Assembly (NCBI RefSeq): GCF_900108485.1
Contig: NZ_FNXF01000011.1
Span: 1-64,000, forward strand
DNA length: 64,000 nucleotides
Reading direction: 5' to 3'
Source of the DNA: Rheinheimera pacifica
GTDB taxonomy: Bacteria > Pseudomonadota > Gammaproteobacteria > Enterobacterales > Alteromonadaceae
Shown: positions 24,607 to 34,225 of the stretch, one piece after another
Position numbering within the stretch: position 1 is the stretch's first letter
Layout: every line of letters starts with the position of its first letter
Notes under the pieces: model-generated
Database searches by the model: none
Told to the model about the DNA's origin: nothing
Seen by the model: only the letters and a program-made list of their open reading frames with translations
Translations under genes and position numbers: made by a program

Positions 24607-27600
24607 GTGAATTTTGTGCAGCCTTTGATGCGTATTGCAGCCCTGTTTCTGATGTTGGCTGTGTTCAACTTAGCTGCGGCCCCGCTATTGCGCCCACTGA
24701 CACCGGATCAGGGGCTGACACAGGGTTCAGTTAACGATTTGCTGCTGGATCAGGAAGGTTTTCTCTGGCTGGCTACCGAGGGTGGCCTTAACCGTTTTGA
24801 CAGTAACCATGTGGTGCAGGTGGGCACGGCAGTTGCCAGTTTAAAAGAAATTTCATTTACCCGTTTATTGCAGGACAACAGCGGCAGCATTTTCGCCGCT
24901 ACCGCTACCGGCGATCTGTACCGTTTTAACCGCGCCAGTGGTTATATCGAACTGGCGGGCAGTTTACGCCAGCAGAACGACCAGACAAACAGCACTTTTA
25001 TCACCGGTATGGCGTCGTACAACAGCGATAGCTTATTGCTGAGCACCCATCACGCGGTATTTCGTTTGTCGTTAACTGATGGCAGCCATGAAAAACTGTT
25101 TGATATCCGTGACGCGGGTTATAGCAACGGCTGGCTGCGCAATATTGAATATTATCAGGGCTATGCACTGATAGCCGCGTTTAATGGTGTTATTGCCGTT
25201 AACCTTAGCAACAACCAGCACCAGCACCTGCCTTATTTAGACAGCAGTATAGTGTCAGATGACCGGCTACACAGCAAATTGCTGAGTATTAAGCATAACC
25301 GTTTGTGGATAGGTACCGTCGATGGCCTGTACAGCATTAACCTTGACGATATGCTGGCTTATTTGCAGCACCAGAAGCCTTATCAGGCTAAAACTGAGCT
25401 TGCCTCGCTGAATATCTGGCAATTGAAGTGGATTGATGACCACGTCCTGATACCCACAGAGCGCGGCCTGTACCGTTTTTATCCGCAGCGGCAAAGCACT
25501 GAATTTGTGCTGCGCTTCAGCGATGCCAACCTGGGCTTATTTGAAAACACTATTATTGATATTGTGGCCGACAAAGCCGGTGGCTACTGGCTGGCCTCGC
25601 GTGACAATGGCGCCTATTACTGGCATCCGCGCAGCCAGGCCTTTAGCCAGATTGTCCGCACTGATAACGATAACACCACGCTTAGCAGTAATGTGGTTTA
25701 CAGCCTGTTGGCCAGCGACAGCCAGACACTGTGGATAGGTACTGCCAATGGCCTGAATAAAAATCAGCTACATAACGGTACAAACACCAGCTATTTAGTA
25801 AACCCGGACCCCAAAGCCATTCAGCATGACGGCACTATTTACGCTATTTACCCGGCCGATAACCACAACCTGTGGCTGGTTAACGCCAACGGCCTGCGCT
25901 TGTTTGATACCGCCACCGCCAGCCTGCAAATACCCTCCAATATCAAAGAAAGTGACAAACATTATTTAAACGCCAGAAACAGCAGTTATTTTCTGTATCA
26001 GCAGCAGTGGTATTTCTTTTACGATACCAAACTTATGCGTTACACACCGGCCAACGGCACAGTTGAAGACATTAGTAGTGATTTCAGTGCATCCAGTGAC
26101 AGCCGCGGCACTATTTTGGGCGTTTACACCGGCAAAAGCATGGGGTTGCTGGTGGCAAAACCGGATGAAATCTGGCTGTGGCAGCCACAAACTAACAGCC
26201 AGCGTCTGATCTACCAGGCACCCGGTTACCAACCTATGCTGGGCCGTATTGCCAACTCGATGCAGCAGGATAAACAAGGCCGGTTGTGGATCAGTATGTC
26301 AGGCGTAGGTTTGCTAGGTTTTGCCACAGACACACTGGAGCTACTGCACTTTTATAGCGTAGACGACACCTTGCTATCAGATGCGGTGTACAACCTGCAA
26401 CTGGATGCACATGATGATATCTGGTTTTCCAGCCATTATGGCCTGGCCCGGCTTGATACCAATACTCTGCAAATTGAGTTTTTTACCCGCGATGACGGTA
26501 TTTATACCCATGAATATAATGGCGGCGCAGTTACTACACTTGCTGACGGCCGGCTGGCCTTTGGCAGCATGCGCGGTGTAACACTGGTAGATCCGGCACG
26601 GCTACAGCAACAAAGCGCCGAGCCAAGCGTTATTATTACCAGCCTCAGTTTACTGTCTGGCAATTTTAAGCCGGTAAATACTAACTTAAATGAGCGGCAT
26701 TTTAGCTTGTCGCATAAAGATCTTGGCATCACGCTGCAATTTAGCGCGATGAATTTTAGCAACCAGCATAAAATGCGTTATCGCTACTGGCTGGAAGGCA
26801 AACAAAATATCAATTACCCGCCCCAGCGCGGCAACAGCGTTATTTTTCCGCAGCTAAGCAGTGGCGATTACACCTTTAACGTCGTGGCTATTTCCCCCGA
26901 AAGCGGCACCGAAAGTGCCCCGGCCAAAATCCAATTACATATTAAACCCGCCTTCTGGCTATCCGGCTGGGCATTGCTAAGTTACGCCGCCCTGCTGACA
27001 CTATTGATGTATAAAGTTTACCGGCTGCGCCGCCATCAGCATGCGCTGCTGCGCAGCATACATAATAAAGCCCTGCTAAGTGAACAGCGCTTAAAGCAAG
27101 CTTTGGCATCGGTAAACAGCGGTGCCTGGGAATGGCAGGCCGACACTAACCTGCTGTTTGCATCGCGCATTCATAGCATGCTCGGTTATAACGAAAGCAT
27201 GAACCCGTTGACACTGCAGCAGCACCAAACCCTGATCCACCCTGACGACAGAGAGGGCTTCAGCACCCAGTGGGCCCGCTTTTTACAGCAGCCTGAGCAA
27301 GGCTTTGATTTTACCTACCGTATGCAACACCAAAGCGGTAACTGGTTGTGGTTTCGCGATCTGGGTAAAGCCACTGAACATGACATCGATAACAGCGTAA
27401 CCAAAGTAATAGGCACCTTTAGTAACATCACCGAAACCCGCGCCAATCAGGAAAAAGCCCGTCTATTTGGCGAAGCCTTCCAGCAAACCCGCGATTGGGT
27501 GGTTATTCTGGACAACAGCCAGCGGGTCATAGCGGCAAATCAGTCTTTTGCTGATGCTTTTGGCAGCGTGGAGCAATACCTTGACCAACCCCGCACCCAC

Positions 27601-29109
27601 CATCTGGGCATTAGTCTGGTGCGGCGACGTTTTTACACCCGGCTGTTAAAAGAAATGAAACCGGGCCAGCACTGGCAAGGGGAAGAGTTGGTTATTACTC
27701 CCGATGGCCGTGAGCGCCCGACACTGATTAACGTTAGTGCCATTGGCGAGCAGCAGGAACTGGCATTTTTCGTACTGGTGTTTACCGATATCACCGCCCA
27801 GAAAATAGCCGAAGATGAACTGCGCTACCTGGCCAATTATGATGCCCTGACCGGCCTGCCCAACCGGGCCTTATTAATGGACCGTATTTACCACGGTATT
27901 GACCAGGCCAAGCGTGACAAGCGATCCCTGGCGCTGTGCTTTATTGATCTGGACAAATTTAAACAGATTAATGACTCGCTCGGCCACGATGTCGGCGATT
28001 TATTACTAAAAGAAGTAGCCCGGCGCTTAACCCTTACCCTGCGCGACAGCGACACCGTAGCCCGCCTGGGCGGCGACGAGTTTATTGTGCTGCTTGAAGG
28101 CTATAAAACCGCAGACAATATCAGCCATGTTGCCCGTAAAATGCTGACTGTTGTCAGTGAACCCATGCAGCTAGGCACTCATACCGTTGGTGTGTCACCC
28201 AGTATTGGTATAGCCATCTATCCTGATGATGCCATTAATGCCATTGAGCTGCTAAAGCATGCAGATGTGGCGATGTACCATGCCAAAGAAGCCGGGCGTA
28301 ACAACTTCCAGTTTTTTACCGCCGAAATGAACGAAAAAGCCCATATGCGGCTGGCGCGGGAAACCCGCTTACGAAAAGCACTGCAAAATGATGAATTTAT
28401 TAACTTTTATCAGCCTATCGTTAATAGCCAAACCCGTCAGGTAGTGGGGGCTGAAGTGTTGATCCGCTGGCAAAGCAGTGAAGGGTTAATTTCTCCGGCA
28501 GACTTTATTCCACTGGCTGAAGAGCTGCGGCTTATTATTAATATGACACATCAGTTACTGGAAAGAGCACTGAGCGACTTACGCCAGTGGCATCAGGACG
28601 GCTATCAGCTGTATTTGTCTGTTAATTTATCTACCCAGCATCTGGAACAACCGGCACTGGTAGAGCATACCCGGTTTTTGTTGCAAAAATATCAGGTGCC
28701 AGCCAATTGCCTGCGGTTTGAAGTTACCGAAAGCGCTCTGATGCGCGACCATCAAAGTGCTATTGATACCATGCAGGCGCTTAGCGAACTGGGCGTACAA
28801 CTGGCACTGGATGACTTTGGCACCGGCTACTCATCGCTAAAATATTTAAAAGAGCTGCCGATTGACGGCATTAAAATTGACCGCAGCTTTGTACAGGATA
28901 TCGGCATCGACAGCAGCGATGAAACCATTATTGAAGCCATGCTCAGTATGGCCAACAGCCTGGGCATGTATTGTGTGGCAGAAGGCGTAGAAACCGAGCA
29001 ACAACTGGCGTTTTTCAACCGCCGTCAATGTTACCTGATCCAGGGATATTTATTCGCCAAACCGATGCCTGCAGCAGATATTCCGGCATTTTTACAAACC
29101 GAGCTGTAA
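24607..29109 (+). CDS. Large periplasmic-propeller receptor with PAS, GGDEF and EAL domains
   Basis: A 1500-residue inner-membrane signalling protein. After a signal/anchor (about 1-25) comes a periplasmic region of repeated Reg_prop blades (DLLLDQEGFLWLATEGGLNRFD and similar) to about 700, a Y_Y_Y-type sandwich (about 715-785), a transmembrane helix near 790-812, two PAS domains (about 835-960 and 965-1075), GGDEF (about 1080-1240) and EAL (about 1250-1495). The cyclase motif is intact (RLGGDEF) and has an RxxD I-site (RDSD). The EAL motif reads EVL in GAEVLIRW, while NLS, DDFGTGYSS and KIDRSF are kept, so phosphodiesterase activity is possible. Start is GTG 24607; an ATG at 24628 is an alternative. 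Confidence 0.9.
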   Translation: MNFVQPLMRIAALFLMLAVFNLAAAPLLRPLTPDQGLTQGSVNDLLLDQEGFLWLATEGGLNRFDSNHVVQVGTAVASLKEISFTRLLQDNSGSIFAATATGDLYRFNRASGYIELAGSLRQQNDQTNSTFITGMASYNSDSLLLSTHHAVFRLSLTDGSHEKLFDIRDAGYSNGWLRNIEYYQGYALIAAFNGVIAVNLSNNQHQHLPYLDSSIVSDDRLHSKLLSIKHNRLWIGTVDGLYSINLDDMLAYLQHQKPYQAKTELASLNIWQLKWIDDHVLIPTERGLYRFYPQRQSTEFVLRFSDANLGLFENTIIDIVADKAGGYWLASRDNGAYYWHPRSQAFSQIVRTDNDNTTLSSNVVYSLLASDSQTLWIGTANGLNKNQLHNGTNTSYLVNPDPKAIQHDGTIYAIYPADNHNLWLVNANGLRLFDTATASLQIPSNIKESDKHYLNARNSSYFLYQQQWYFFYDTKLMRYTPANGTVEDISSDFSASSDSRGTILGVYTGKSMGLLVAKPDEIWLWQPQTNSQRLIYQAPGYQPMLGRIANSMQQDKQGRLWISMSGVGLLGFATDTLELLHFYSVDDTLLSDAVYNLQLDAHDDIWFSSHYGLARLDTNTLQIEFFTRDDGIYTHEYNGGAVTTLADGRLAFGSMRGVTLVDPARLQQQSAEPSVIITSLSLLSGNFKPVNTNLNERHFSLSHKDLGITLQFSAMNFSNQHKMRYRYWLEGKQNINYPPQRGNSVIFPQLSSGDYTFNVVAISPESGTESAPAKIQLHIKPAFWLSGWALLSYAALLTLLMYKVYRLRRHQHALLRSIHNKALLSEQRLKQALASVNSGAWEWQADTNLLFASRIHSMLGYNESMNPLTLQQHQTLIHPDDREGFSTQWARFLQQPEQGFDFTYRMQHQSGNWLWFRDLGKATEHDIDNSVTKVIGTFSNITETRANQEKARLFGEAFQQTRDWVVILDNSQRVIAANQSFADAFGSVEQYLDQPRTHHLGISLVRRRFYTRLLKEMKPGQHWQGEELVITPDGRERPTLINVSAIGEQQELAFFVLVFTDITAQKIAEDELRYLANYDALTGLPNRALLMDRIYHGIDQAKRDKRSLALCFIDLDKFKQINDSLGHDVGDLLLKEVARRLTLTLRDSDTVARLGGDEFIVLLEGYKTADNISHVARKMLTVVSEPMQLGTHTVGVSPSIGIAIYPDDAINAIELLKHADVAMYHAKEAGRNNFQFFTAEMNEKAHMRLARETRLRKALQNDEFINFYQPIVNSQTRQVVGAEVLIRWQSSEGLISPADFIPLAEELRLIINMTHQLLERALSDLRQWHQDGYQLYLSVNLSTQHLEQPALVEHTRFLLQKYQVPANCLRFEVTESALMRDHQSAIDTMQALSELGVQLALDDFGTGYSSLKYLKELPIDGIKIDRSFVQDIGIDSSDETIIEAMLSMANSLGMYCVAEGVETEQQLAFFNRRQCYLIQGYLFAKPMPAADIPAFLQTEL

Positions 29110-29219
29110 CAAACGCCAGGCAGCCGCCAGATTGCGATATATTCTGCCAGCGTCTGCTGATGCCCAGCGTAGCTCTGATATACTAGCGGGCCTTATTACC
29201 CACGCTGCAGGCTGTTATA

Positions 29220-30065
29220 TTGTCGCCGTTAGCCAAAGGAGCCTTACTACTGCTGCTGGCCGAAGCCTGCTTCGCTGGTATTGGCGCTGTAGTTAAATTT
29301 ACCAGCGGCACCGCTTCAGAAGTGCAGGTGGTATTTTTCCGCAACTTTTTCGCCTTGCTGCTGATGTTGCCATTCTTGTACAAGCACGGCTTTAGTCTGC
29401 TAAAAACCCAGCGCTGGTACCTGCACCTTAGCCGCGCGTTAACCGGGCTTATCTCGATGTACTGCTTTTTCTATGTGCTGGCGCGTTTGCCGCTGGCGCA
29501 AGGCATGCTGGTATTATTGCTATCACCTTTTATTGTGCCCATTATCGCCAGATTCTGGTTAAAAGAGCGCCCCAGTCGCCTGACACTGTTTGCCATAGCA
29601 CTGGGTTTTGTTGGTGTCATGCTGGCACTGCCCGGCACCGCTGGCACTGTTGATGCCATTATGCTGGTGGCGCTGGTATCTGCTGTGTTGGTAGCCGTAA
29701 CCAAAACCACTATCCGCTATATGTCTGATACCGAGCCTGCGGTGCGTATTGTGTTTTACTTTTCGCTGCTTACCGCCATTTTATCTGCTGTGCCGCTGCC
29801 GTTTTACTGGCAACCACTCAATAATGAGGTATGGCTGGCTTTTATTGGTATGGGCATACTGGCAGCTATTGGCCAACTGGCGATGACGCGCGCTTACGCC
29901 GTGGCGCCAGCCAGTGATATAGGTATGTGGACTTACAGCAGCGTCATTTTTGCCGGGTTATTTGGTTATTTGTTCTGGCAGGAGCCGGTAACCATGGCCT
30001 GGTTTGCCGGTGTATTGGTTATTTTCTACGCCGGTTATATCACGACCCGGCAAAGGCTGTTATAG
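29220..30065 (+). CDS. DMT-superfamily permease (EamA family)
   Basis: A 281-residue protein with about ten predicted transmembrane helices in two EamA halves (about 8-135 and 145-278). The first half has LLLAEACFAGIGAVVKFTSG and SRALTGLISMYCFFYVLARLPLAQGMLVLLLSPFIVP; the second ends VIFAGLFGYLFWQEPVTMAWFAGVLVIFYAGY, as in RhaT/EamA transporters. The substrate is unknown, possibly metabolite or amino-acid efflux. The start is a TTG because no ATG occurs before the middle of helix 2; a weak GCAGG lies upstream. It stands alone, with a 304-bp gap downstream. Confidence 0.85.
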   Translation: MSPLAKGALLLLLAEACFAGIGAVVKFTSGTASEVQVVFFRNFFALLLMLPFLYKHGFSLLKTQRWYLHLSRALTGLISMYCFFYVLARLPLAQGMLVLLLSPFIVPIIARFWLKERPSRLTLFAIALGFVGVMLALPGTAGTVDAIMLVALVSAVLVAVTKTTIRYMSDTEPAVRIVFYFSLLTAILSAVPLPFYWQPLNNEVWLAFIGMGILAAIGQLAMTRAYAVAPASDIGMWTYSSVIFAGLFGYLFWQEPVTMAWFAGVLVIFYAGYITTRQRLL

Positions 30066-30140
30066 CGATTCTGCAAACTCATTATGAACAGGCAGGGATC
30101 GGTTTACTCTAAGTCAACCGTTGAAGGCATGGAGACTGAC

Positions 30141-30280
30141 AAATTCGCCGGGAGCGAATTTGAACAGCTCTGCTGGTCCGCAGGATAAACTTCATGGATG
30201 AAGTTTATAGTCGAGCCCCCAGGGATGGGTTTACGGCGCGTTGACGTGGGTAAACCGATCTCAGCCCTACTTCGAAGTAG
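30141..30280. repeat. Cluster of four inverted repeats, probably a REP-like intergenic element
   Basis: The 304-bp gap before miaB holds four hairpins in a row: AAATTCGC/GCGAATTT (30141-30161), a 10-bp stem ATAAACTTCA/TGAAGTTTAT (30185-30208), GGTTTAC/GTAAACC (30228-30256) and the 14-bp palindrome CTACTTCGAAGTAG (30267-30280). Phrases such as CATGGATGAAG and CAGGGATGGGTTTAC resemble dispersed intergenic repeats I know from Alteromonadales. I found no coding frame or second copy in this window. A TAAAAT near 30320 may be the miaB -10 element. Confidence 0.55.
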
Positions 30281-30369
30281 CCATTTTACGCAAGCGCTGG
30301 CAACGCGGGCCCGAACAGGCTAAAATACGCTCCCTTTTTTCCAAGTGACAATACAGGTAACGACACACA

Positions 30370-31803
30370 ATGGGCAAAAAACTGCACATTAAAACCTGGG
30401 GCTGCCAGATGAACGAATACGATTCATCCAAAATGGCTGACCTGCTGGATGCTACCCACGGCTTTACGCTGACCGAAGAGGCAGAAGAGGCAGATGTTAT
30501 TCTGCTAAACACCTGTTCTATCCGCGAGAAAGCACAGGAGAAAGTATTCCATCAGCTGGGTCGCTGGCGTCCGCTGAAGGAGAAAAACCCGAATTTAGTG
30601 ATCGGTGTCGGTGGCTGCGTAGCCTCACAGGAAGGCGCGGCCATTCGTGAGCGCGCACCCTATGTTGATATCGTCTTTGGCCCGCAAACCCTGCACCGGT
30701 TGCCGGAAATGATCAACGCCGTGCGCGGCAATAAATCGCCGGTGGTGGATGTGTCCTTCCCGGAAATTGAAAAATTCGACCGCCTGCCCGAGCCCAAAGC
30801 CGATGGCCCAACCGCCTTTGTGTCGGTAATGGAAGGCTGCTCAAAATACTGTACTTTTTGCGTGGTGCCTTATACCCGCGGTGAGGAAGTCAGCCGGCCG
30901 CTGGATGATGTGTTATTTGAAATTGCCCAGCTAGCCGAACAAGGCGTGCGCGAAGTCAACCTGTTGGGCCAAAACGTTAACGGCTACCGCGGTGAAAAAT
31001 TCGACGGCACTATCTGTCATTTCTCGGAATTACTGCGTTTAGTCGCCGCGATTGACGGCATTGACCGTATTCGCTACACCACCTCGCACCCGGTGGAATT
31101 TACTGACGATATTATCGAAGTATACCGCGACGTACCCGAACTGGTTGATCACCTGCACCTGCCGGTACAAAGCGGCTCTGACCGCATTTTAAACCTGATG
31201 AAACGCGGCCACACCGCGCTGGAATATAAATCGCAAATTCGTAAGCTGAAGAAAATCCGGCCGAATTTAAGCATGTCGTCTGATTTTATTATCGGCTTCC
31301 CCGGTGAAGACGATGCCGATTTCCAGGCCACCATGGATCTGATTGCTGCAATCAATTTTGATATGAGCTTCAGCTTTATTTACAGCGCCCGCCCAGGCAC
31401 ACCGGCAGCAGACTTGCCGGATGATGTCAGCGAAGACGCGAAAAAACAGCGGTTATATATATTGCAGGATCGCATTAACCAGCAGGCGCTGAAAATTGCC
31501 CGTGGCATGCTCGGTACCGAGCAGCGTATTCTGGTAGAAGGGCCGTCGAAAAAAGATATTATGGAACTGACCGGCCGCACCGAAAATAACCGGGTGGTTA
31601 ATTTTGAAGGCTCGCCAGACATGATAGGCTGTTTTGTCGATGTGAAAATTACTGATGTATTCAGTAATTCATTGCGTGGTACGCTAATCCGCACAGAGCA
31701 GGATATGGGCTTGCGCCGTGAAATAGCACCGCAGCAAATTCTGGCGCGGCAAAAAGCGGTGCCGGTAGCAGACGTTCTTGGCGTAACCACTTTTACACCT
31801 TAA
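30370..31803 (+). CDS. miaB: tRNA-2-methylthio-N6-dimethylallyladenosine synthase MiaB
   Basis: A 477-residue radical-SAM methylthiotransferase that modifies A37 of tRNAs reading UNN codons. The N-terminal UPF0004 domain has C12 ([11 protein letters not shown]), C49 ([11 protein letters not shown]) and C83 (GVGGCVAS) for the second cluster. The radical-SAM cysteines are in [18 protein letters not shown] near 157-164. A TRAM domain occupies about 380-445. It opens the miaB-ybeZ-ybeY-ybeX-lnt unit known from E. coli. A stem with a short T-run separates it from ybeZ. Confidence 0.97.
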   Translation: MGKKLHIKTWGCQMNEYDSSKMADLLDATHGFTLTEEAEEADVILLNTCSIREKAQEKVFHQLGRWRPLKEKNPNLVIGVGGCVASQEGAAIRERAPYVDIVFGPQTLHRLPEMINAVRGNKSPVVDVSFPEIEKFDRLPEPKADGPTAFVSVMEGCSKYCTFCVVPYTRGEEVSRPLDDVLFEIAQLAEQGVREVNLLGQNVNGYRGEKFDGTICHFSELLRLVAAIDGIDRIRYTTSHPVEFTDDIIEVYRDVPELVDHLHLPVQSGSDRILNLMKRGHTALEYKSQIRKLKKIRPNLSMSSDFIIGFPGEDDADFQATMDLIAAINFDMSFSFIYSARPGTPAADLPDDVSEDAKKQRLYILQDRINQQALKIARGMLGTEQRILVEGPSKKDIMELTGRTENNRVVNFEGSPDMIGCFVDVKITDVFSNSLRGTLIRTEQDMGLRREIAPQQILARQKAVPVADVLGVTTFTP

Positions 31804-31810
31804 CTGATCC

Positions 31811-31832
31811 GGGGGCATTAATGCCCCCTTTT
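31811..31832 (+). terminator. Short terminator or attenuator between miaB and ybeZ
   Basis: GGGGGCAT/ATGCCCCC with a two-base loop is followed by TTTT. The short T-run suggests partial read-through into ybeZ. Confidence 0.6.
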
Positions 31833-31848
31833 ACACTGAGGCAGGCAT

Positions 31849-32853
31849 TTGAGCACAACTTTACATACTGCAGATTTAACGCTGGAAGGTGCTGACAACC
31901 GGCGGTTAACGCTGTTATGTGGCCCCTTTGACGATAACTTAAAACACGTTGAACGCCGTTTACTGGTTGAGATCAGCCAGCGCGACAACCAGCTTAAAAT
32001 AGCTGGCCCGGCCGATAACGTTGCCGCTGCCTTGGATGTTCTGCAGCAATTGTATGCTGCCACTGCGTTGCCAGCGGCAGAGTTAACGCCTGAGCAGGTG
32101 CATTTGCTGATCAGTGAAAACTACGATATTCAGTACCAGCAACACGACGGCGAGCCGCGTGATTTTAGCCTGAAAACCAAAAAAGGCCTGATCAAACCGC
32201 GCAACCCGAATCAGGCCGCTTATGTTGGCAATGTGCTTAAACATGATGTCTGTTTTGGTATTGGCCCGGCCGGTACCGGTAAAACCTATTTAGCCGTAGC
32301 CTGTGCCGTAGACGCGCTGGAACGTAATCTGGTGCGGCGCATTGTATTAACGCGCCCGGCGGTAGAAGCCGGTGAAAAACTGGGCTTTTTACCCGGCGAC
32401 TTAGCACAAAAAGTCGACCCGTACCTGCGCCCTTTGTACGACGCCCTGTTTGAAATGCTCGGCTTTGAAAAGGTCGAAAAATACCTTGAGCGCGGCATTA
32501 TTGAAATTGCACCACTGGCCTATATGCGTGGCCGCACGCTGAACGACGCCTTTATTATTCTCGATGAAAGCCAGAACACCACGGTTGAACAAATGAAAAT
32601 GTTTTTAACCCGCATTGGCTTTAGCTCCAAGGCGGTGATCACCGGCGATATTACTCAGGTGGATTTACCCCGCGGCCAGTATTCCGGTTTAAAACATGCC
32701 ATTGATGTACTGAGCGAAGTAGACGAAATCAGCTTTAATCATTTTACCGCCAAAGACGTGGTGCGCCACCCGATAGTGCAGCGCATTGTTATGGCTTATG
32801 AAGCCTTTGAAGCCGCCAAAGCGGCAGCAGATAACGCAGCTAAAGGCCAATAA
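31849..32853 (+). CDS. ybeZ: PhoH-like ATPase YbeZ
   Basis: A 334-residue PhoH-family P-loop protein. Walker A is [11 protein letters not shown] near 143-150 and Walker B is [10 protein letters not shown] near 232-241. An N-terminal alpha/beta part (1-90) with [14 protein letters not shown] resembles a KH-like fold. It acts with the YbeY endoribonuclease in RNA metabolism; the exact reaction is not settled. The start is TTG at 31849, after GAGGCAGG. Its stop overlaps the ybeY ATG (TAATG), so the two are coupled. Confidence 0.93.
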   Translation: MSTTLHTADLTLEGADNRRLTLLCGPFDDNLKHVERRLLVEISQRDNQLKIAGPADNVAAALDVLQQLYAATALPAAELTPEQVHLLISENYDIQYQQHDGEPRDFSLKTKKGLIKPRNPNQAAYVGNVLKHDVCFGIGPAGTGKTYLAVACAVDALERNLVRRIVLTRPAVEAGEKLGFLPGDLAQKVDPYLRPLYDALFEMLGFEKVEKYLERGIIEIAPLAYMRGRTLNDAFIILDESQNTTVEQMKMFLTRIGFSSKAVITGDITQVDLPRGQYSGLKHAIDVLSEVDEISFNHFTAKDVVRHPIVQRIVMAYEAFEAAKAAADNAAKGQ

Positions 32854-33314
32854 TGGCAATTATTCTCGATTTACAGCTGGCCAGCACAGCAGACAATTTA
32901 CCTACCGAAGAGCAGGTTCAGCAGTGGCTGGATGCGGCCATACTGCCTTTTCAGGCAGAGGCAGAAGTCACAGTGCGGATTGTTGATGATGCCGAAAGCC
33001 AGCAGCTGAATTTTGATTATCGCAGCAAAGATAAACCCACCAATGTGCTGAGTTTTCCGTTTCAGTGCCCGCCGGGCATTGAACTGCCGCTGTTGGGCGA
33101 CTTAGTCATTTGCGCCCCGGTTGTGGCGGCTGAAGCAGCGGAGCAACATAAAAGCCTGCAGGCACACTGGGCACATATGGTAGTACACGGATGCTTGCAT
33201 TTATTGGGCTTTGACCATATAAATGACGACGATGCCGAGCAAATGGAAGCCGAAGAAGTCACCATATTGCAGCAACTTGGCATTACTAACCCCTATTTGT
33301 TGGATAACGAATAG
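32853..33314 (+). CDS. ybeY: Endoribonuclease YbeY (rRNA maturation factor)
   Basis: A 153-residue single-strand endoribonuclease that matures 16S rRNA and assists 70S quality control. The zinc site is the family motif H-x3-H-x5-H, seen in [13 protein letters not shown] near 113-123. The substrate region carries a conserved Arg and the segment [15 protein letters not shown]. It overlaps ybeZ by one base and is followed 33 bp later by the CorC gene. Confidence 0.95.
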   Translation: MAIILDLQLASTADNLPTEEQVQQWLDAAILPFQAEAEVTVRIVDDAESQQLNFDYRSKDKPTNVLSFPFQCPPGIELPLLGDLVICAPVVAAEAAEQHKSLQAHWAHMVVHGCLHLLGFDHINDDDAEQMEAEEVTILQQLGITNPYLLDNE

Positions 33315-33347
33315 GTTTTTTTTGTTTTTTGGAGCAACAGTTCACCC

Positions 33348-34220
33348 ATGAGTGACGACAATCCCCACTCTAGTCGCGGTTCTGCCGGTAAATCCTGGTT
33401 AGATCGGATCGCCAGTATCTTTAGTGCAGAACCACAAGATATATCTGACTTACAAGACATCATCAGCGAAGCGCAAACGCGAAACCTGATTGATGCCGAT
33501 ACCAAAAGCATGCTGGACGGCGTGCTGGATGTTTCCAGTATGCGGGCCCGCGACATTATGGTACCGCGCTCCCAGATGGCCACCATCGACATTGACGACT
33601 CCGTCGCCGATATGCTGCCCATCCTGATGGAAAACAATCACAGCCGCTATCCTGTCGTTAATGAAGACAAAGACCATATTGAAGGCATACTGCTGGTTAA
33701 AGACTTGCTGCAGTTCGCGCTGGACCCCAACGTTAACGACTGGCACCTGCGCGATTTACTGCGCCCGGCGGTGATTATCCCCGAAAGTAAACGGGTTGAT
33801 GCGCTGCTAAAAGAATTCCGCCAGAAACGCTACCATATGGCCATAGTGGTTGATGAATATGGCGGTGTATCCGGCCTGGTAACCATTGAAGATATTCTGG
33901 AACAAATTGTCGGCGAAATTGAAGATGAGCACGACGATGAAGAAGAAAACGATATCAAAAAAATGGCATCCCGGGTGTTTCAGGTTAGCGCCTTAACGCC
34001 GCTGGATGAATTTAACGAATCCTTTAACACCACCTTTGATGAAGAAGACGCCGACACCATTGGCGGCATAGTGCTGCATGCCTTTGGCCATATGCCGGCT
34101 AAAGGTGAAAGCATCGAACTTGAAGGGCTAACCTTTAAGGTCAGCAAAGCTAACAGCCGCCGTTTAGTGCAGCTGCAAGTGATCCGCGCTAAAGAACCTG
34201 CCGAGACAGAGGAAAACTAA
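33348..34220 (+). CDS. ybeX: CorC/YbeX: CBS-pair protein of magnesium/cobalt homeostasis
   Basis: A 290-residue cytoplasmic protein. Two CBS domains span about 68-190 ([57 protein letters not shown]). A CorC_HlyC domain follows (about 205-285, [20 protein letters not shown]). There is no membrane region, so it is the short form (CorC/YbeX) rather than a hemolysin-like transporter. It is reported to affect magnesium and cobalt efflux with CorA and to influence ribosome maturation. Only 5 bp separate it from lnt. Confidence 0.93.
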   Translation: MSDDNPHSSRGSAGKSWLDRIASIFSAEPQDISDLQDIISEAQTRNLIDADTKSMLDGVLDVSSMRARDIMVPRSQMATIDIDDSVADMLPILMENNHSRYPVVNEDKDHIEGILLVKDLLQFALDPNVNDWHLRDLLRPAVIIPESKRVDALLKEFRQKRYHMAIVVDEYGGVSGLVTIEDILEQIVGEIEDEHDDEEENDIKKMASRVFQVSALTPLDEFNESFNTTFDEEDADTIGGIVLHAFGHMPAKGESIELEGLTFKVSKANSRRLVQLQVIRAKEPAETEEN

Positions 34221-34225
34221 CTATC

